Source: Taudactylus pleione
Taxonomy: Eukaryota; Chordata; Amphibia; Anura; Myobatrachidae
NCBI GenBank assembly: GCA_031769625.1
Contig: JAUIMM010000169.1
Span: 10,660,001-10,724,000 of the forward strand
Direction of reading: 5' to 3'
DNA length: 64,000 bases
Of the stretch, positions 43,737 through 55,929 are shown piece by piece. Below the pieces are notes generated by a model. That model saw nothing but the letters and a program-made list of their open reading frames with translations. It searched no databases and had not been told where the DNA came from. How positions within the stretch are numbered: the first letter of the stretch is position 1; each line of letters opens with the position of its first letter. A program made the translations under genes and the position numbers.

Positions 43737-44333
43737 GGGCCTGATTCAGAGCCGCTCGTAAGAGGCCGCTCGTCGCTCCGAGCGATGTTTGCACATCTGC
43801 GCATGCGTGTGGATTGTAATGCACATGCGCCAACCAGTCAGTGCGGTTGGAAATCGTGTGCTCGCAAAATAGAGAATGCCTGCTAATTTGAGTGACAGAA
43901 TGAGGCGTTTGTGGGTGGTAACAGGGGAAGGTGCTTGAAAACGGGGAGTGGAGATCCGAACGCAGGCGTGCCAAACAGTGAAAACGGGTGTTTTAAGGGT
44001 GTGCATATTTAACAAAGCAGAGTCATCGACCACGTCCCTTGGTTGTCTTTTAGCCTGAACTGCTCGCATGATTGCGGTAGGAAAATGCTACCACAAGAAT
44101 AGCGAGCAGTTCATACGCCTTTCGATGTACTCGATTAATCAAATAAATAGCGGAGATGACGTATGATGCGAGCGGCCAAGGGGCGTCTTTACAAAATAGT
44201 GAGCGCATGTTTCGGACGCTCGCTCAGACATAGAGGCGTCAACAGCCTGCAAAGAGCGAGCGCTCAATTTAAATAGCCAGCCCCTTTTTCTGAACGAGCG
44301 TCCGCAAATAGCGTGCGGCTCTGAATCAGGTCC
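43737..44333. mobile_element. Harbinger-type MITE, GAGCCGCTCGTAAG subfamily
   Basis: Left end GGGCCTGATTCAGAGCCGC, right end GCGGCTCTGAATCAGGTCC, flanked by TGT (43734-43736 and 44334-44336). Internal landmarks TTTGAGTGACAGAATGAGGC and GTGGGTGGTAACAGGGGAAG are shared with 45561, 46208, 52245 and 62713. Confidence 0.88.
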
Positions 44334-44433
44334 TGTGGCCACTATTGATAACAAAAAGTCACCTGTGCAGCTCTGCAGTAACCCACAGGGACTCCTGTGC
44401 ACTCTCAGCGCTATATGTGTTCTCAGGGCCTGA

Positions 44434-44948
44434 GGGCCTCTGAATCAAGGCGTTTTTTTTTTTTTAATAGTGCGGCCTCTTGGATGCTCGCATAGCTATG
44501 GGTTACCACCCACAGCTTATGCGAGCGTCCATGATGATGGTCGCGATGGTCAATACCATCGCGACCATCGGGCTTGCGATGAGACCCTGCGGTAGGGTCT
44601 CGCTGCCGCAAGCCCAGGAGTGCTTTTGGCTCTATCAGAGCCAAAAGCACTCCCACTGACATCACTAGTGATGTCAGTGGGGCCGGACCCAGACGGTAGG
44701 CATTCCCATGGGAACGCCTCCGTCTGGGCAGCCACGCCCCCGTCACGCCCACCAAAGGGGGCGTGCTGTCAATCAACATCGACAGCACGCCCCCTTTGTT
44801 GCGAGACCCATAACGACGGCTTGCCCGTCGTTATTCGGGTCTCGCGCATGCGCACGACGGAGCCACCACTGTCATGCGCATGTGCACTTGGGCACCATCG
44901 ACCCGCTTGCGAGCGCTCAGCGCTCGCGAGCGGGTCTGAATCAGGCCC
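44434..44948. mobile_element. Harbinger-type MITE, GACCCACTCGCGAGCG subfamily (inverse)
   Basis: Starts GGGCCTCTGAATCAAGGCG and ends GGGTCTGAATCAGGCCC, flanked by TGA (44431-44433 and 44949-44951). A T-run interrupts the left end. It carries the same CATCACTAGTGATGTCAGTG and GGTCGCGATGGTC palindromes as 42037. Confidence 0.85.
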
Positions 44949-44951
44949 TGA

Positions 44952-45557
44952 GCTGCGAAAATATGCTAACGCACAGCTGGCATAAAGACGCCCACTGCTG
45001 CCTTCTCATATCGGCCAGTCATGCAGCACTTACACCAGGTCTGACCAGCCTCAGGTATTGCAAGTCTTGTCGCACACAGAGAGTTCTTATACTGCATATA
45101 CAATCGCATTGCCTAATTTATGCAAGCACATGATACGGCGTTCAAACAGGCACGTCTGCATTTTTCTGACAACCCCCCTGTCACCACCCCCAAATGCTCA
45201 CAGCCTGTCACTCACTCTGCGAAGAATTCCTCTGTGTGTGCGTAATTGCAGTGCGATTGCAGCACACATGCAATGCTCTTATACGCATGCGCAATGGCTA
45301 ACAATCGCTTGATCTGCGCACGTAGTTGCATTTACGATCGCTGCTGAATCAGACTCTCAGTCCTCACACTTTGGGCACAGGGACACAGCAAGTCAATAGG
45401 GGAGACAACTTTCATGGGGGGAGGGGGCTGGCAGTCCAATACTGGCTCTAACCTCTGGACCACAACAGCGGTGAGTGCACCACCCAAAAGGTTCTGGAGT
45501 CTGGAGCATAAGCTCCAGTGGCTTCTCCCTTGCTACGCTACTGACTAGAGTACTAGC
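44952..45557. other. No gene recognised
   Basis: Contains a few CGCATGCGCA motifs that suggest decayed MITE sequence (45200-45350). Nothing firm. Confidence 0.4.
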
Positions 45558-45560
45558 TAA

Positions 45561-46110
45561 GGGCCTGATTCAGAGCCGCTCGTAAGCGGCCGCTCGTTCG
45601 CTCCGAGCGATGTTTGCCCAACTGCGCATGCGTACGGATCGTTATACGAATGTGCGAACCAGTTAGTGCGGTTGAAATTCATGTGCTCGCAAAATAGCGA
45701 ATGCCTGATAATTTGAGTGACAGGAGTAGGCGTATGTGGGTGGTAACGGGGGAAGGTGCTTGAAAACGGGGAGTGGAGATCCGAAAGCAGGCGTGCTTAA
45801 AGGTCAAAATGGGCGTTTTATGGGTGTGCATAATTAAAACAGCAGCGTCATTGACCACGTCACTGGGTTATTTTATAGCCAGAAGTTCATACCCTGGTCG
45901 ATGTACTCGATTAATCTAATAAATAGCGGACATGACGTAGGATGCGAGCGGCCAGGGGGCGTATTTTTTCAAAAAACGACCGCAAGTTTTGTTCGCTCGT
46001 TCAGACCTAGAGGCGTGAAGAGACCGCAAAGAGCGAATGGTTGATTTGAATAGCCACCCCTATTTTCTGGACGAGCGAGCGCTAATTGCGTCCGGCTCTG
46101 AATCAGGCCC
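45561..46110. mobile_element. Harbinger-type MITE, GAGCCGCTCGTAAG subfamily
   Basis: Left GGGCCTGATTCAGAGCCGC, right CCGGCTCTGAATCAGGCCC, flanked by TAA (45558-45560 and 46111-46113). Confidence 0.9.
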
Positions 46111-46207
46111 TAAGTTTGTACAGTGGGAACTATTCATCTATACATACAAGGCACTATATAGTCCTGGATACATAACTAAAATGTTGAGTGTGGGTTATTG
46201 GGACTCA

Positions 46208-46808
46208 GGACCTTATTCAGAGTCAGTCGTTGCGGCCGCACGGTCGTACGCCACCGATGTTCGCTAAACTGCGCATGCGTAAAATTTGTGATGCGCGTGC
46301 GCAAACTAGCTGTTACGATCGGAAATATCTCTCTCCTTGAACTTGGCCAGGTCGTTAGTTTGAGTGACAGGATGAGGCGTTTGTGGGTGGTAACAGGGGA
46401 AGGTGCTTGTGAACGGGGGAGTGGAGATCCGAATGCAGGCGTGCCTGACTATGCAAACGGCGTTTTATGGGAGTGCATAATTAACAAAGTAGTGTCATAG
46501 CACACGTGACATGGGAGGATTTTATACTGACTTGATCGTAGGGCTTAAGAGAGGGTATGGTCAACCTTAAGCTCTACGACCAGCTCCGATGGTTCCCGAT
46601 GGTCTCGATTAATCCTTATATGCCCGGAGATGACGTGTAATGCAAACGAGAAGGGGGCGTATTTTTAGTCTTACGGCCGCATCCTCCCCTTGGTCGTCCA
46701 GCTAACGATCCCATCTTAACGACGCAACTTGCGAGTGCATCATTTGCATATCCGGCCCCTTTTCCCTTACGACCGTGCGGCTGCAACGACCGACTCTGAA
46801 TGAGGTCC
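46208..46808. mobile_element. Harbinger-type MITE, GAGTCGGTCGTAGCGG subfamily
   Basis: Left GGACCTTATTCAGAGTC, right GACTCTGAATGAGGTCC, flanked by TCA (46205-46207 and 46809-46811). A hairpin around AGCTTAAGAGAGGGTATGG and CAACCTTAAGCTCTACG occupies the centre. It is nearly the same as 62713-63313. Confidence 0.9.
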
Positions 46809-46811
46809 TCA

Positions 46812-47764
46812 ATCTCTCTAACTTTGGTTTCATTATTTTCTTTAGTTACCTTTGTCAAAATTTCCTTGACTCACTCTTTGAGAGATTTTCTTCAATGACT
46901 CTGCATTTCCCACGTTGTATCTCCATTATGAATTTCGATGAAATAATGGATAATTAGTGTTAAGTTCTGGAGGACAGGATTCATGTATTGTAGGAACTTC
47001 CGGGACATAAACGGTTATGCCCAAATTATTATTAAAAGTCAATTTTACATTTCTTTACATCACAGGTAAAATTATGGCCAACACATTCACATTTCAACCA
47101 TACAGAAATAAAGAAATTACCATAATCATGACTTTACAATAGATGAACATATCATTCACATATCTCAGCCACAATAACTATTCACCTGCTTTTAGTCCTT
47201 AACAAAGATAAATCGATTTACAGACAAGCAGAGGGTTGCCTAAGTCCCCCATAACTATTGGAATGTTCTTCCTGCAAACCAGAAATATATGTGTAAGGGT
47301 AAACCACCAAAATAAAGGTACAAGCTCATTATGGACCTGAAACTGGACTTGCCCTGAACTCAAAAAAGAGCTGCCTCAAGACATGTACCATGGAGTATTG
47401 TGATGTAAAGAATAGCCGGGTCGGCACTCGGCTATTTTGGCTGACACACTTTACCTAGCAAAACAAAACAAATCTCTTTGTCTTAACCTTTTGGACTAAT
47501 ACTAATACATTCTTGGCACAATGTCCATATTTGGATTAGTGGCTCTGCGTTTATGCTCATGAATACTGTAGCTTCCAAGAATGTCTGAGAAAGCAAAGTG
47601 CTACTATCTCACAGTAATGCAGAAGTCGTGCAGAGCCTGAGTAGCATACTCTGGGTTTGGCACTAGTTGTGCTGGGGTCCCCTGAGATGCTAGGGCCTTA
47701 TGTTTTCAAACAGCTGCAATTAATTTGATGTAATCTCCAAATTTGGGCCTCAGAGGTAAAAATA
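46812..47764. other. No gene recognised
   Basis: AT-rich; no repeat identified. Confidence 0.5.
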
Positions 47765-48150
47765 AAGGCCTTGATTCAGAGGTGCTCGCAAAAAGCGAGC
47801 GCTCACTCTAAATCAGGGCGGGCATTTGTTTTTTGAGTTGTGGCAGCATGGCCGCTCGCATAGCTGTGGGTTACCACCCACAGCTTATGCGGGCGACCAG
47901 GATGATGGTCACGATGTTCAAGACTTTAGCGACCATCGTGCTTGCGATGAGACCCTTGTGGTAGGGTCTCGTGGCCGCAAGCCCCAGAGAGCTTCTGGAG
48001 GTGTTCGCATGGGAACGCCTCCGTTTGTGAAGCCACCCCCCTGCCACGCCTACAAAATGGGGCGAGCTGTCGATCAACATCGACAGCCACCACTTTTGTA
48101 GTGAGCCACGGAGCGAGTGCTTTTTGCGCTCGCTCCGGGGCTCGCGCGCG
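47765..48150. mobile_element. Truncated Harbinger-type MITE
   Basis: The left end GGCCTTGATTCAGAGGTGC and internal segments (ACCACCCACAGCTTATGCG, GGGAACGCCTCCGTTTG) match 44434. The right end stops near GGGGCTCGCGCGCGCC, before the terminus. Confidence 0.7.
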
Positions 48151-48868
48151 CCTTATGCAGTGTGTTACATAGGACTTTGAATCGCTGTAAAACTTTGGAT
48201 CAATTCTTTGGGTGTCAATAGGTTGTCATGTACTCCTGACCACCAATAAGATGGCACTGATTACATTCTCACTCTCTCGCACTTTCCTGAATAGACATAT
48301 GGGTTCTGTCACACACTTGGAAATGGATGAGACAGGCTGTCCCTGCTCAGTTACCAGTAGGACTTTTCATAGTTTTACTAATACCAGTTCTGGCTATTTT
48401 TATTGCATTTATCTGAAGATTATATTTGTGACTGAAATATCTTTATACATACATTCTATGCTGTTGATAAATACTGTGTTATGTAATGGGGAGCAGAGCG
48501 TGTAACAAAAAATGCTGGATAATTGCTTGTCTCGGATAGCTTGGTAAACCAGGGTGGTGATACACTTGGGCAGAGTATATGTGATGATATATGTTGCACA
48601 TATATTTGGTTATGGTGGCAGTTAGTCCACATGTGATATAACTTAATCAACTCTTAGGTTTGTTGTAGAAACAGAAGTTATCAAATAATACACAGATATG
48701 AGAGGTACAGTTGCAATAGAGTAGAAGCAGCCTTGATCCCTTTGGGATATTGTTGGGTGTTGTAGTGCACCGGGCATCTGTGTGTAATGGATGCTAGCGG
48801 GTGGTAACATTAATGCCCCCTAATACAATAGTGGTACTATAGTGCACTTGCAACAGCTTAGGGTGCAA
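48151..48868. other. No gene recognised
   Basis: No coding or named repeat seen. Confidence 0.5.
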
Positions 48869-49350
48869 AGGGGCCTATTCATGATGTTAATCAAACAGAC
48901 CCCGATGATTAACATTCTAACTGGCCGCGGAATCCGGAGCAATTCATCATTGCTCCAGCGCGGAGAAAGCTGAGGTGAAATCAGATGTCCTCGCGAGCGG
49001 CTTCACTGCTCCTTTTTGGACAGGTCACGCATGCGCACAAGAGCCCCAACATCCGTCAGAAAGAGCCGGAGAGGGGCGGAGGGATTCAAAAGGATCCCTC
49101 TTTGCAACCCAGACCTCCTTCCAATAGGGAAGGAGTGGGTTGGGATTCACAAGCGGGAGCATTCACCATCTGAAGAAGAATTCTGTACCCATACTAGACA
49201 GCGGGCCATTCCACAAAAAGAAGGTAAGCAGGAAATATCTATGATATCTCCTGCTTTACCTTCTTGATGAATGGCCCAAAAACTTGCATCTTTTGCAATG
49301 TTCATTTTTATCTGCTTTTATAAAAATGAAGTAATGATGAATAGGCCCCT
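48869..49350. mobile_element. MITE with GGGGCCTATTCATGATG ends
   Basis: It begins GGGGCCTATTCATGATG and ends ATGATGAATAGGCCCC, inverted ends of about 16 bp. It contains a GCATGCGCA motif and a short hairpin AAGAAGGTAAGCAGGA/ TCCTGCTTTACCTTCTT. Duplication unclear. Confidence 0.7.
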
Positions 49351-49790
49351 TAGACTGCATGTAACTGCAGAAGAGTTTCAGGGTTCCATCCACATGGCAA
49401 TAGCACATGTCAGAGGATGGCTTGCTGGCTGCATTCTGGCAGTTCCTAGACAATGCTGGATCAGCCTGTCTACTTGCCTATGGTTTGAGGCAGTGCTAGA
49501 GCGCACCTCATTCAGCAGAAAGTACTATGTAACCATAACTTATAAAAGAAACTAGGCTATAGACCTGAGTGTGCTGAAAGTGTAATATATACCTTGTTTG
49601 AGCTTCTGTGAACAGTGTAAAAAAAGGAAGCTATTTTATGAGAGAATCATAAGCAGATTAAAGAGCAAGCACTTTGGAACTATTTATACTGTGAAGTGCT
49701 GAAGATAACTGTGCTATTGAAAGTTGAACTGTGTTTATTATGCCTTATCATTAGAAAATGTCTCTCTGCCTACCATCTTTTCTCTCACAT
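49351..49790. other. No gene recognised
   Basis: Sequence leading into the hammerhead-like motif. It may include Penelope-like sequence but nothing diagnostic. Confidence 0.4.
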
Positions 49791-49800
49791 GATGAATTCC

Positions 49801-49830
49801 CTGAGGAAGGCTGAATAGCCGATACGTGTT
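49801..49830 (+). ncRNA. Hammerhead-like core (one base off)
   Basis: CTGAGGA (49801-49807), an extra A, a perfect GGCT/AGCC stem closed by GAAT, then GATA where GAAA is expected, and CGTGTTGG. The single substitution in GAAA should impair cleavage. Confidence 0.4.
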
Positions 49831-50713
49831 GGAAGCCAACAAAACTACCATCACCTATCAGCACCAACCACCTCCATTCTCTAATACTAGTCTCCTCGCC
49901 GTTGGTCGAGTCAAGTGACCGGTGAATTTGCTGAAGCCTGGGGACTGCATAATCTTGCGAGAGCTCAGGAATCCCGGAAGTCTCGTGGGGGGGCTTGGAG
50001 AGGAACTGCATCCTAAGCAAGGTGTATCAGGCATACAAACTGACACAACTAGAGGCACAGAGGTCACAGGACATTGAGTGCATTGGAGATACTAAATCAC
50101 TCACCAGGAGGTGAGCGTCAAAGGACATTGAGGGAAAGTTTGTGCACCTGGGGGATACAGGACACCGCCCCACCAGACACAGCTCACACACCTCTCGGTA
50201 TCGGACTTTCTTACTATTAGACAAATAAAAGGGAGATGAGTAGGAGCAGGAGCCTTGTGACTTCATTACAATACTGAATAACTAAGCTTAGTAAATTTTA
50301 CTTTAATTACATGGTCTTGAATAGAATTGTATTATTTCATCTACAAATAATTAATATAGCACGGACGTCAATCTCTATACTATCTTATGTGTTTCTCTCA
50401 CATGTCACCACCTCATGAACTTATTCACAACATGCCACTCTTCACCAGTGTGCATCACATTACACTTCTTCTTACCTGATTTTCTCCTAGTTCATTCAGC
50501 TCCACAGTCATAGTAATATTTACAGCAGCCCATCCTGCAATGCGTACTATGTGACTGCAGCAGTCACATAATCTAGTGAAGTCATAATGACATTGGCAGG
50601 TGATGTAGGTCAAGGGGAACCAACCTCAAGGCTCAATCATGTGAGGTTGATCAGCATATATTGAGCCCATTGAATCAGGGCACACCACATGCTTCTCTTA
50701 TTCCTGCTGCTTA
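49831..50713. other. No gene recognised
   Basis: No coding or repeat recognised. Confidence 0.45.
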
Positions 50714-50904
50714 GGCCCGTATTCAATTAGAGGTGAAAAGCCGCGATCCGCGAAAAGTTTTAGCCGATGCGCGTTTTTTTCCGGTTTCCGAAGCATCGCC
50801 CTATTCAATTCCAGGATGTTTTCACCTAGGCGATAACTCCATAGGCATAGGCAGGAGAAAAGAAGTGCAAAATCAATATTTTGGGGTAAAAATGTGGGGA
50901 CTTA
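50714..50904. mobile_element. Partial MITE (CCCGTATTCAATTAGAGG type), split by another MITE
   Basis: Begins GGCCCGTATTCAATTAGAGG, with a GCGATCCGCG palindrome. The sequence GGGGTAAAAATGTGGGGACT at its right edge recurs after the inserted MITE (51575-51605), so the Harbinger-type MITE at 50905 inserted into it or beside it. Right end unknown. Confidence 0.45.
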
Positions 50905-51492
50905 GGGCCCGATTCAGACCCGGACGCTAAGAAGCGTTCGCTCGTAGCTGCCGATGGTTCACATTGTGAGCATGCTTATGCATCGCAGTGCGTATGCACG
51001 AATCACTGCTCGCCCAGCATAGACTGCCCAGCTGAATGAGTGACAGGTCAAGCCGTTTGTGGGTGGTAACAGGGGCTGGTCACTGGAAATGGGGGAGTGG
51101 AGGTGCGAACACAGGCGTGCCCGAGAGTCTTAACGCCATTTCAGAGGCGTGCATAATTAACAGGCAGCGTCATTGTACACGTCACATGCCTGTTTTTACA
51201 CTGAAGTGCTCGCAGTGCTTGAGGTAGGGTATAGTCAACCTCAAGTGCTGCATTCGCTTCCGATGGTACCCGATGTACCGATGGTTGCATACACTTCCTG
51301 GAGATGATGTGCGCAAGTGGGTGTCTTAAGACAGGCTGGTGGGCATTTACATGCACAAAGTGATCGCACGCCAAGACATAGTTCACGTGCTTATGCCTTG
51401 CTGTGCGATCGCCTGCCATGCCATCACTTAGCCGAATTTGCATACGCTGGGAACGAGCATATGCATCTAGCAACCGGGTCTGAATCAGGTCC
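50905..51492. mobile_element. Harbinger-type MITE
   Basis: Left GGGCCCGATTCAGACCCGG, right CCGGGTCTGAATCAGGTCC, flanked by TTA (50902-50904 and 51493-51495). Contains GTGGGTGGTAACAGGGG and GCGTGCATAATTAACAGG, shared with the other subfamilies. Confidence 0.9.
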
Positions 51493-51495
51493 TTA

Positions 51496-51930
51496 GTTCA
51501 GAACCCTTTGGACACCCCCCTAATGACTAATTAGGCAAAAAAAAATTACAAATTATCTTAATTCACCCCAAAAAAGACATGTCATTTTTGGGGTAAAAAT
51601 GTAAAAAGTGTTTGAAAAATGGGTTAATGTACTGGGATAGGTATTTTGGGGTGCTCTATGGATGGGGCATGTGATTTTAGGATTGCAGGAGGCTGCAACC
51701 AGTGTATTTTTAAAAAAAATGTATTCAGCACTTTACAAACACCCCACAAACAGCAGATAACAGGGGCAAACGCAGGATTTTTACCGGGTGGTTTCCACAA
51801 ACACATATATACACACACATACGGTAATACATAGGTCACACATACCTTACACACACACATACATATATAGTATACACACACGTCACACATACATTATACA
51901 CACACACTTACCTTGCACCATGTCATTAGG
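51496..51930. other. Intergenic, with CA/TA microsatellite
   Basis: A CACATA-type microsatellite lies at about 51800-51910. A poly-A tract occurs near 51540. No gene. Confidence 0.55.
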
Positions 51931-51939
51931 CTCCTCCCC

Positions 51940-52080
51940 ATAGCGGCAAAATGCCGTGATTTGCGGGTCAATCAAGAGGGGGCGAAGCTAAATGACGCAT
52001 TTCTAATGAAATCATGTGATATTGGCCCCGCCTCCTCCCGATTGAACCGCAAATCACTGCATTTGCCGCAAGGTGGGCGG
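51940..52080. repeat. Inverted repeat around GCAAATCAC
   Basis: GCGGCAAAATGCCGTGATTT then GCGGGTCAATC on the left pairs with GATTGAACCGCAAATCACTG and CATTTGCCGC on the right. Probably the body of a small MITE. Confidence 0.6.
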
Positions 52081-52244
52081 GGCTTAAAAACATGGTGTCT
52101 GCTCTCGAGCCTGTACTCAGAAACCCCCCCTGTGTGCGTTACTGGATAAGCTGTATAAAAGTACAGCAGCGTCCTTGAATATTTTAAGGAAGTGTTTTTT
52201 ACAAAGTACATTTCTACCTGATGGTGTTATCTGTAACAAATATA

Positions 52245-52843
52245 GGCCCTCATTCAGAGCCACTCGCTAGCGGCAGTACGCTCGTTCCGAGCGATGTTCG
52301 CACATCTGCGCATGCGTACGGTTTTTAGTACGCATGCGCGAACCAGTCAGTGCGGCCGAAAATCGTTGGTACGCAATATAGCGAGGGCCTGCTATTTTGA
52401 GTGACAGAATGAGGCGTATGTGGGTGGTAACAGGGGAAGGTGCTTGAAAACGGGGAGTGGAGATCCGAACGCAGACGTGCTTAAAGGTCAAAACGGGCGT
52501 TTTAAGGGAGTGCATAATTAATACAGCAGCGTCATTGACCACGTCACTTGGTTTTTTTTAACTCAGAACTGCTCGCAAAATAGCGGTTGAAAACACCAAC
52601 CACAAGAATAGCGAGCAGTTCATACGCTGTACGATGTACTCGATTAATCTAATAAATAGTGGACATGACGTATGGTGCGTGCGGTCAGGGGGCGTTTTTA
52701 TCAAATAAATGAGCGTATGTTTTGCTCGCTCGTTCAGACTTAGAGGTGTGAACAGACTGCAATTTGCGAACGGATCATTTGAATAGCCACCCCTTGTTTT
52801 TGAACGAACGACCACAAATAGCGAACGGCTCTGAATCAGGCCC
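52245..52843. mobile_element. Harbinger-type MITE, GAGCCGCTCGTAAG subfamily
   Basis: Left GGCCCTCATTCAGAGCCAC, right CGGCTCTGAATCAGGCCC, flanked by ATA (52242-52244 and 52844-52846). Confidence 0.87.
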
Positions 52844-52846
52844 ATA

Positions 52847-54792
52847 GACTCTCTAGAGCTTATGAAAACTTGAATATTTCCACATTCGCAGAGCGTTTGC
52901 TTAGTTAATTCACGCTACTTTACACTGCACATGCTCTATATATAGCATATGGCAAATGCGGAGTCATAACACTTCTATAGTATCCCCTCATATATCACTG
53001 AAGAGGGGGAACTGTGTTTTGATAGTGAGTTCTCACATAAGCAAATCTCAGTGAGGGAATATCAACTGAACTAATGGCGGGTGCAGACAGCTCCTGGTGT
53101 TACCCTCCGAGATGGTGACACTAAAATGCCTGCTTCTCCTCAGTGACTGGGGGCCGGGTACTGCTGCACTATGATGTTAGTGTGCACAATGGCCCAGCTC
53201 CCGATCACTGAGGAGGAGCCGGCAGTGTGTCTCTGGGGGCAGCCCGGCATCTCTAGGATGCCCCCAGAATGATGAAATGGGGATGTGCCACAAGGCCATG
53301 CCCCCTTTACGGGGGCGCACACAGGGGGTCTATTGGCCGCACTTGGTGTCACCAACCCCAGTGACGTCACTGAACTGAACTGCAGGTTATGCAGAGTCGT
53401 ATGTAAGCAGAAATATGCCTTTTTGAGACAAATCTTTAGCACGTAGTATAAGGTAAATGCCAGTTTTTATTGATGATAACTATTAGTAAACCAGGTGCAC
53501 AAATATATGGGTGATGGGTGTAGAGGGACAGGAAAGCGAGAGGGGAAAACAGAGCAGGCAAGAGACAGAGTAGCGAGATAGAAAGAGGGAGAAGAGCATC
53601 ACAGGGAGAAAGAATCATTGAACATTAGGTGCTCTGTAAAGAAAGGAAAGCAAAATTATCTTCTGTGCATCCAGTGAAACAGTATTCTTTAATTTTATAC
53701 ATGGGCCTCCTGGATTGTTTACCATGCCTGACCACTATAATGGTGTGTGACCTTCTGGAGCCAACTTTGAACACTTCCCCACTTCTTGTCTTCCTGAGCT
53801 AGCATTAAGCGATGTGTGTTATCTTAGCTCTTGGCTTAGCATGCCCTGTAAATGCACAATCTCACATAGATCTGTATCTGCTTTCAACTGCCCAAGTGTG
53901 GACACTGTCTGCCTCTTCTGGCCACATCGAGAAGCATCTGGAATCCTTGTCTTGGCCCAAATTCAGCTGCCATGGCTTACGATCCATAATTTTGCATGAC
54001 ACTGTGTCAGCAGAAGGAGCATTATACATCTCGTCTAACTTACATCTTTGAGAAGGAACATTAGGGAACCACCCAGGATTCACAACAGTTGAAGATTTCT
54101 CTGTTTCAATTCAAACCCATGAGGGTGAAAGGGCTTAGGTGCTGTGTAAGAAATAACCTGGTCTTTTGTACCCTTCTGCAGCTGGCCTCCTGGGGACAAT
54201 TAGTGATCCAACTACATTTAAAGTAAGTAACAGCCCCCAAACAAGCTGGTAAAATCATATTTCATTGTAATATTATCATAAAGTGCCATTGCTGCCTGTG
54301 TTTAGAACTGAATGCTCTAACAGTGGGATTTGACGTATTGGATATATTATGCTGGTATCACTAAATATTATTTGGCTTTAATAGCATTTAAAGAAAAAAA
54401 AATATGCCCACAGTTGCCATCTCAATAATACATTGGAAACCAATTTATTTGCCATAGCTGCACTCTACTCCAGCAGACTATTCTGTTTTTTATCCACTGG
54501 AGGTCACTGTTGCATAACCCACTTAAAAGTTTACATGAACTTTCATTTTAATTAAATCTCCCACTATACAGTGTCCACATGATTTGGCTCACTCCAGTAT
54601 TTTAGTTGAAGTTTTTAGGAAGGAACTTGTCCTGTTCAAATTTTGGGTACTATTTAGCAAGCCAATATATTATTACGCAAATCATGGTAAAATTAAGGTT
54701 TTCACATGTTTTAACTATCACAGCAATGTAGCAAAGGCTTAACGGAGAATATAACACAATTATTATGCAGCAAGTGGAGAAAAGTTAATCAA
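52847..54792. other. No gene recognised
   Basis: A hairpin (about 53127-53217, CTCCTCAGTGACTGGGGG and its rough complement) suggests an old MITE. No open frame has gene-like features. The rest is unremarkable. Confidence 0.45.
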
Positions 54793-55048
54793 ATTCTAAA
54801 ATGCTTGCCTTAAGTAATCCCGTCTCAAAGTGGCATTATGTGAAGAAAATCCTTCTCTCTGATGCAAACTGTAGGGGTATGGAAATTTCACCATCACCAT
54901 CAGTCTCTGCAGGCATCTCCAACTCCTCCCACTTTCTTCCCCTCATTCACCAATAATAAGTGCAGTGTACTTGTTTATTTCTAGGGTTATATACATGTAA
55001 ACACAAAACATCTTATATGAGTGCCCGGAATCTGTTTTATATATACTG

Positions 55049-55114
<66 letters not shown>

Positions 55115-55195
55115 TGTATATATATATAGAATATACATAGGGATAATCCGTCACTCACTCAATTGTGAGCTATTGCTTACCCTGTTGCCTTCAGG
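54793..55195 (+). repeat. Duplicated segment, copy A (uninterrupted)
   Basis: The segment from TTCTAAAATGCTTGCC through CATCTTATATGAGTGCCCGG, a TA tract, and GAATATACATAGGGATAATC to TTACCCTGTTGCC is matched by 55381-55594 and 58580-58650, where a hAT copy lies between the two parts. Confidence 0.8.
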
Positions 55196-55380
55196 CATCT
55201 GGATTCTGACTGTTGGCATGCCGCTGTGAGTATTACGTCCACCAGCATCCCATACACCGGGATCTTTATGGCCTATTATTTTTTCAGGGGCAGAATAAGA
55301 CCTCAAAAGCTTGGTTTAAATACTACCCAAACTAGGGATGGCCATCGACCAACGATAGTTAATAACCATTGATGTCTAAC

Positions 55381-55594
55381 TTCTAAAATTTTTGCCTTAA
55401 GTAATCCCGTCTCAAAGTGGCATTATGTGAAGAAAATCCTTCTCTCTGATGCAAACTGTAGGGTATGGAGATTTCACCATCAGTCTCTGCAGGCATCTCC
55501 AACTCCTCCCACTTTCTTATAATAACTGCAGTGTACTTGTTTATTTCTAGGGCTATATACACATAAACACAAAACATCTTATAAGAGTACCCGG
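55381..55594 (+). repeat. Duplicated segment, copy B left part
   Basis: Closely matches 54793-55029, including GCCTTAAGTAATCCCGTCTC and GCAGGCATCTCCAACTCC, and stops at AGTACCCGGA where hAT copy 3 starts. The right part resumes at 58580. Confidence 0.8.
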
Positions 55595-55614
55595 ATCTCG
55601 CGGGTTTTGGATCC

Positions 55615-55622
55615 TATAAAAG
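55615..55622 (+). promoter_or_regulatory. TATA box of hAT copy 3
   Basis: TATAAAAG, then CGTCGGCGCCATTTCTCC about 15 bases later, matching the layout in copies 1 and 2. Confidence 0.5.
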
Positions 55623-55929
55623 GTCCCCGCGTCGGCGCCATTTCTCCCTCCGGCTGTGGACAGTGAAGAGGGAGGGTGGGAGCTAGGGCTGGCTGGGCTG
55701 TGTTGTGCTGCTGTTGTCCATAGGGGCTGTGTCCACTCAGTCCATAGGGGCTGACTGGGCTGTGTTGTGCAGTCAGTTGTCCATAGGGGCTGTGTCACTC
55801 CAAAGTCTATAGGGGCTGTCTGGACTGTGTTGTGCAGTGTCCCATAAAGGCTGTAGTCCTAGAGGGGTGCTGTAGTGTTGTCCAGGTGGTGATCTGTGCA
55901 TCAGGGGTGCTCCCCCAAAGTGCACTCCA

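Noticed and set aside
43471..43974. 167-codon minus-strand frame
   Set aside because: Its N-terminal half lies in a Harbinger-type MITE and the remainder matches nothing I know; no splice or promoter evidence.
53812..54051. 79-codon plus-strand frame
   Set aside because: No domain, no conservation clue and no splice context; the antisense frame is equally open.
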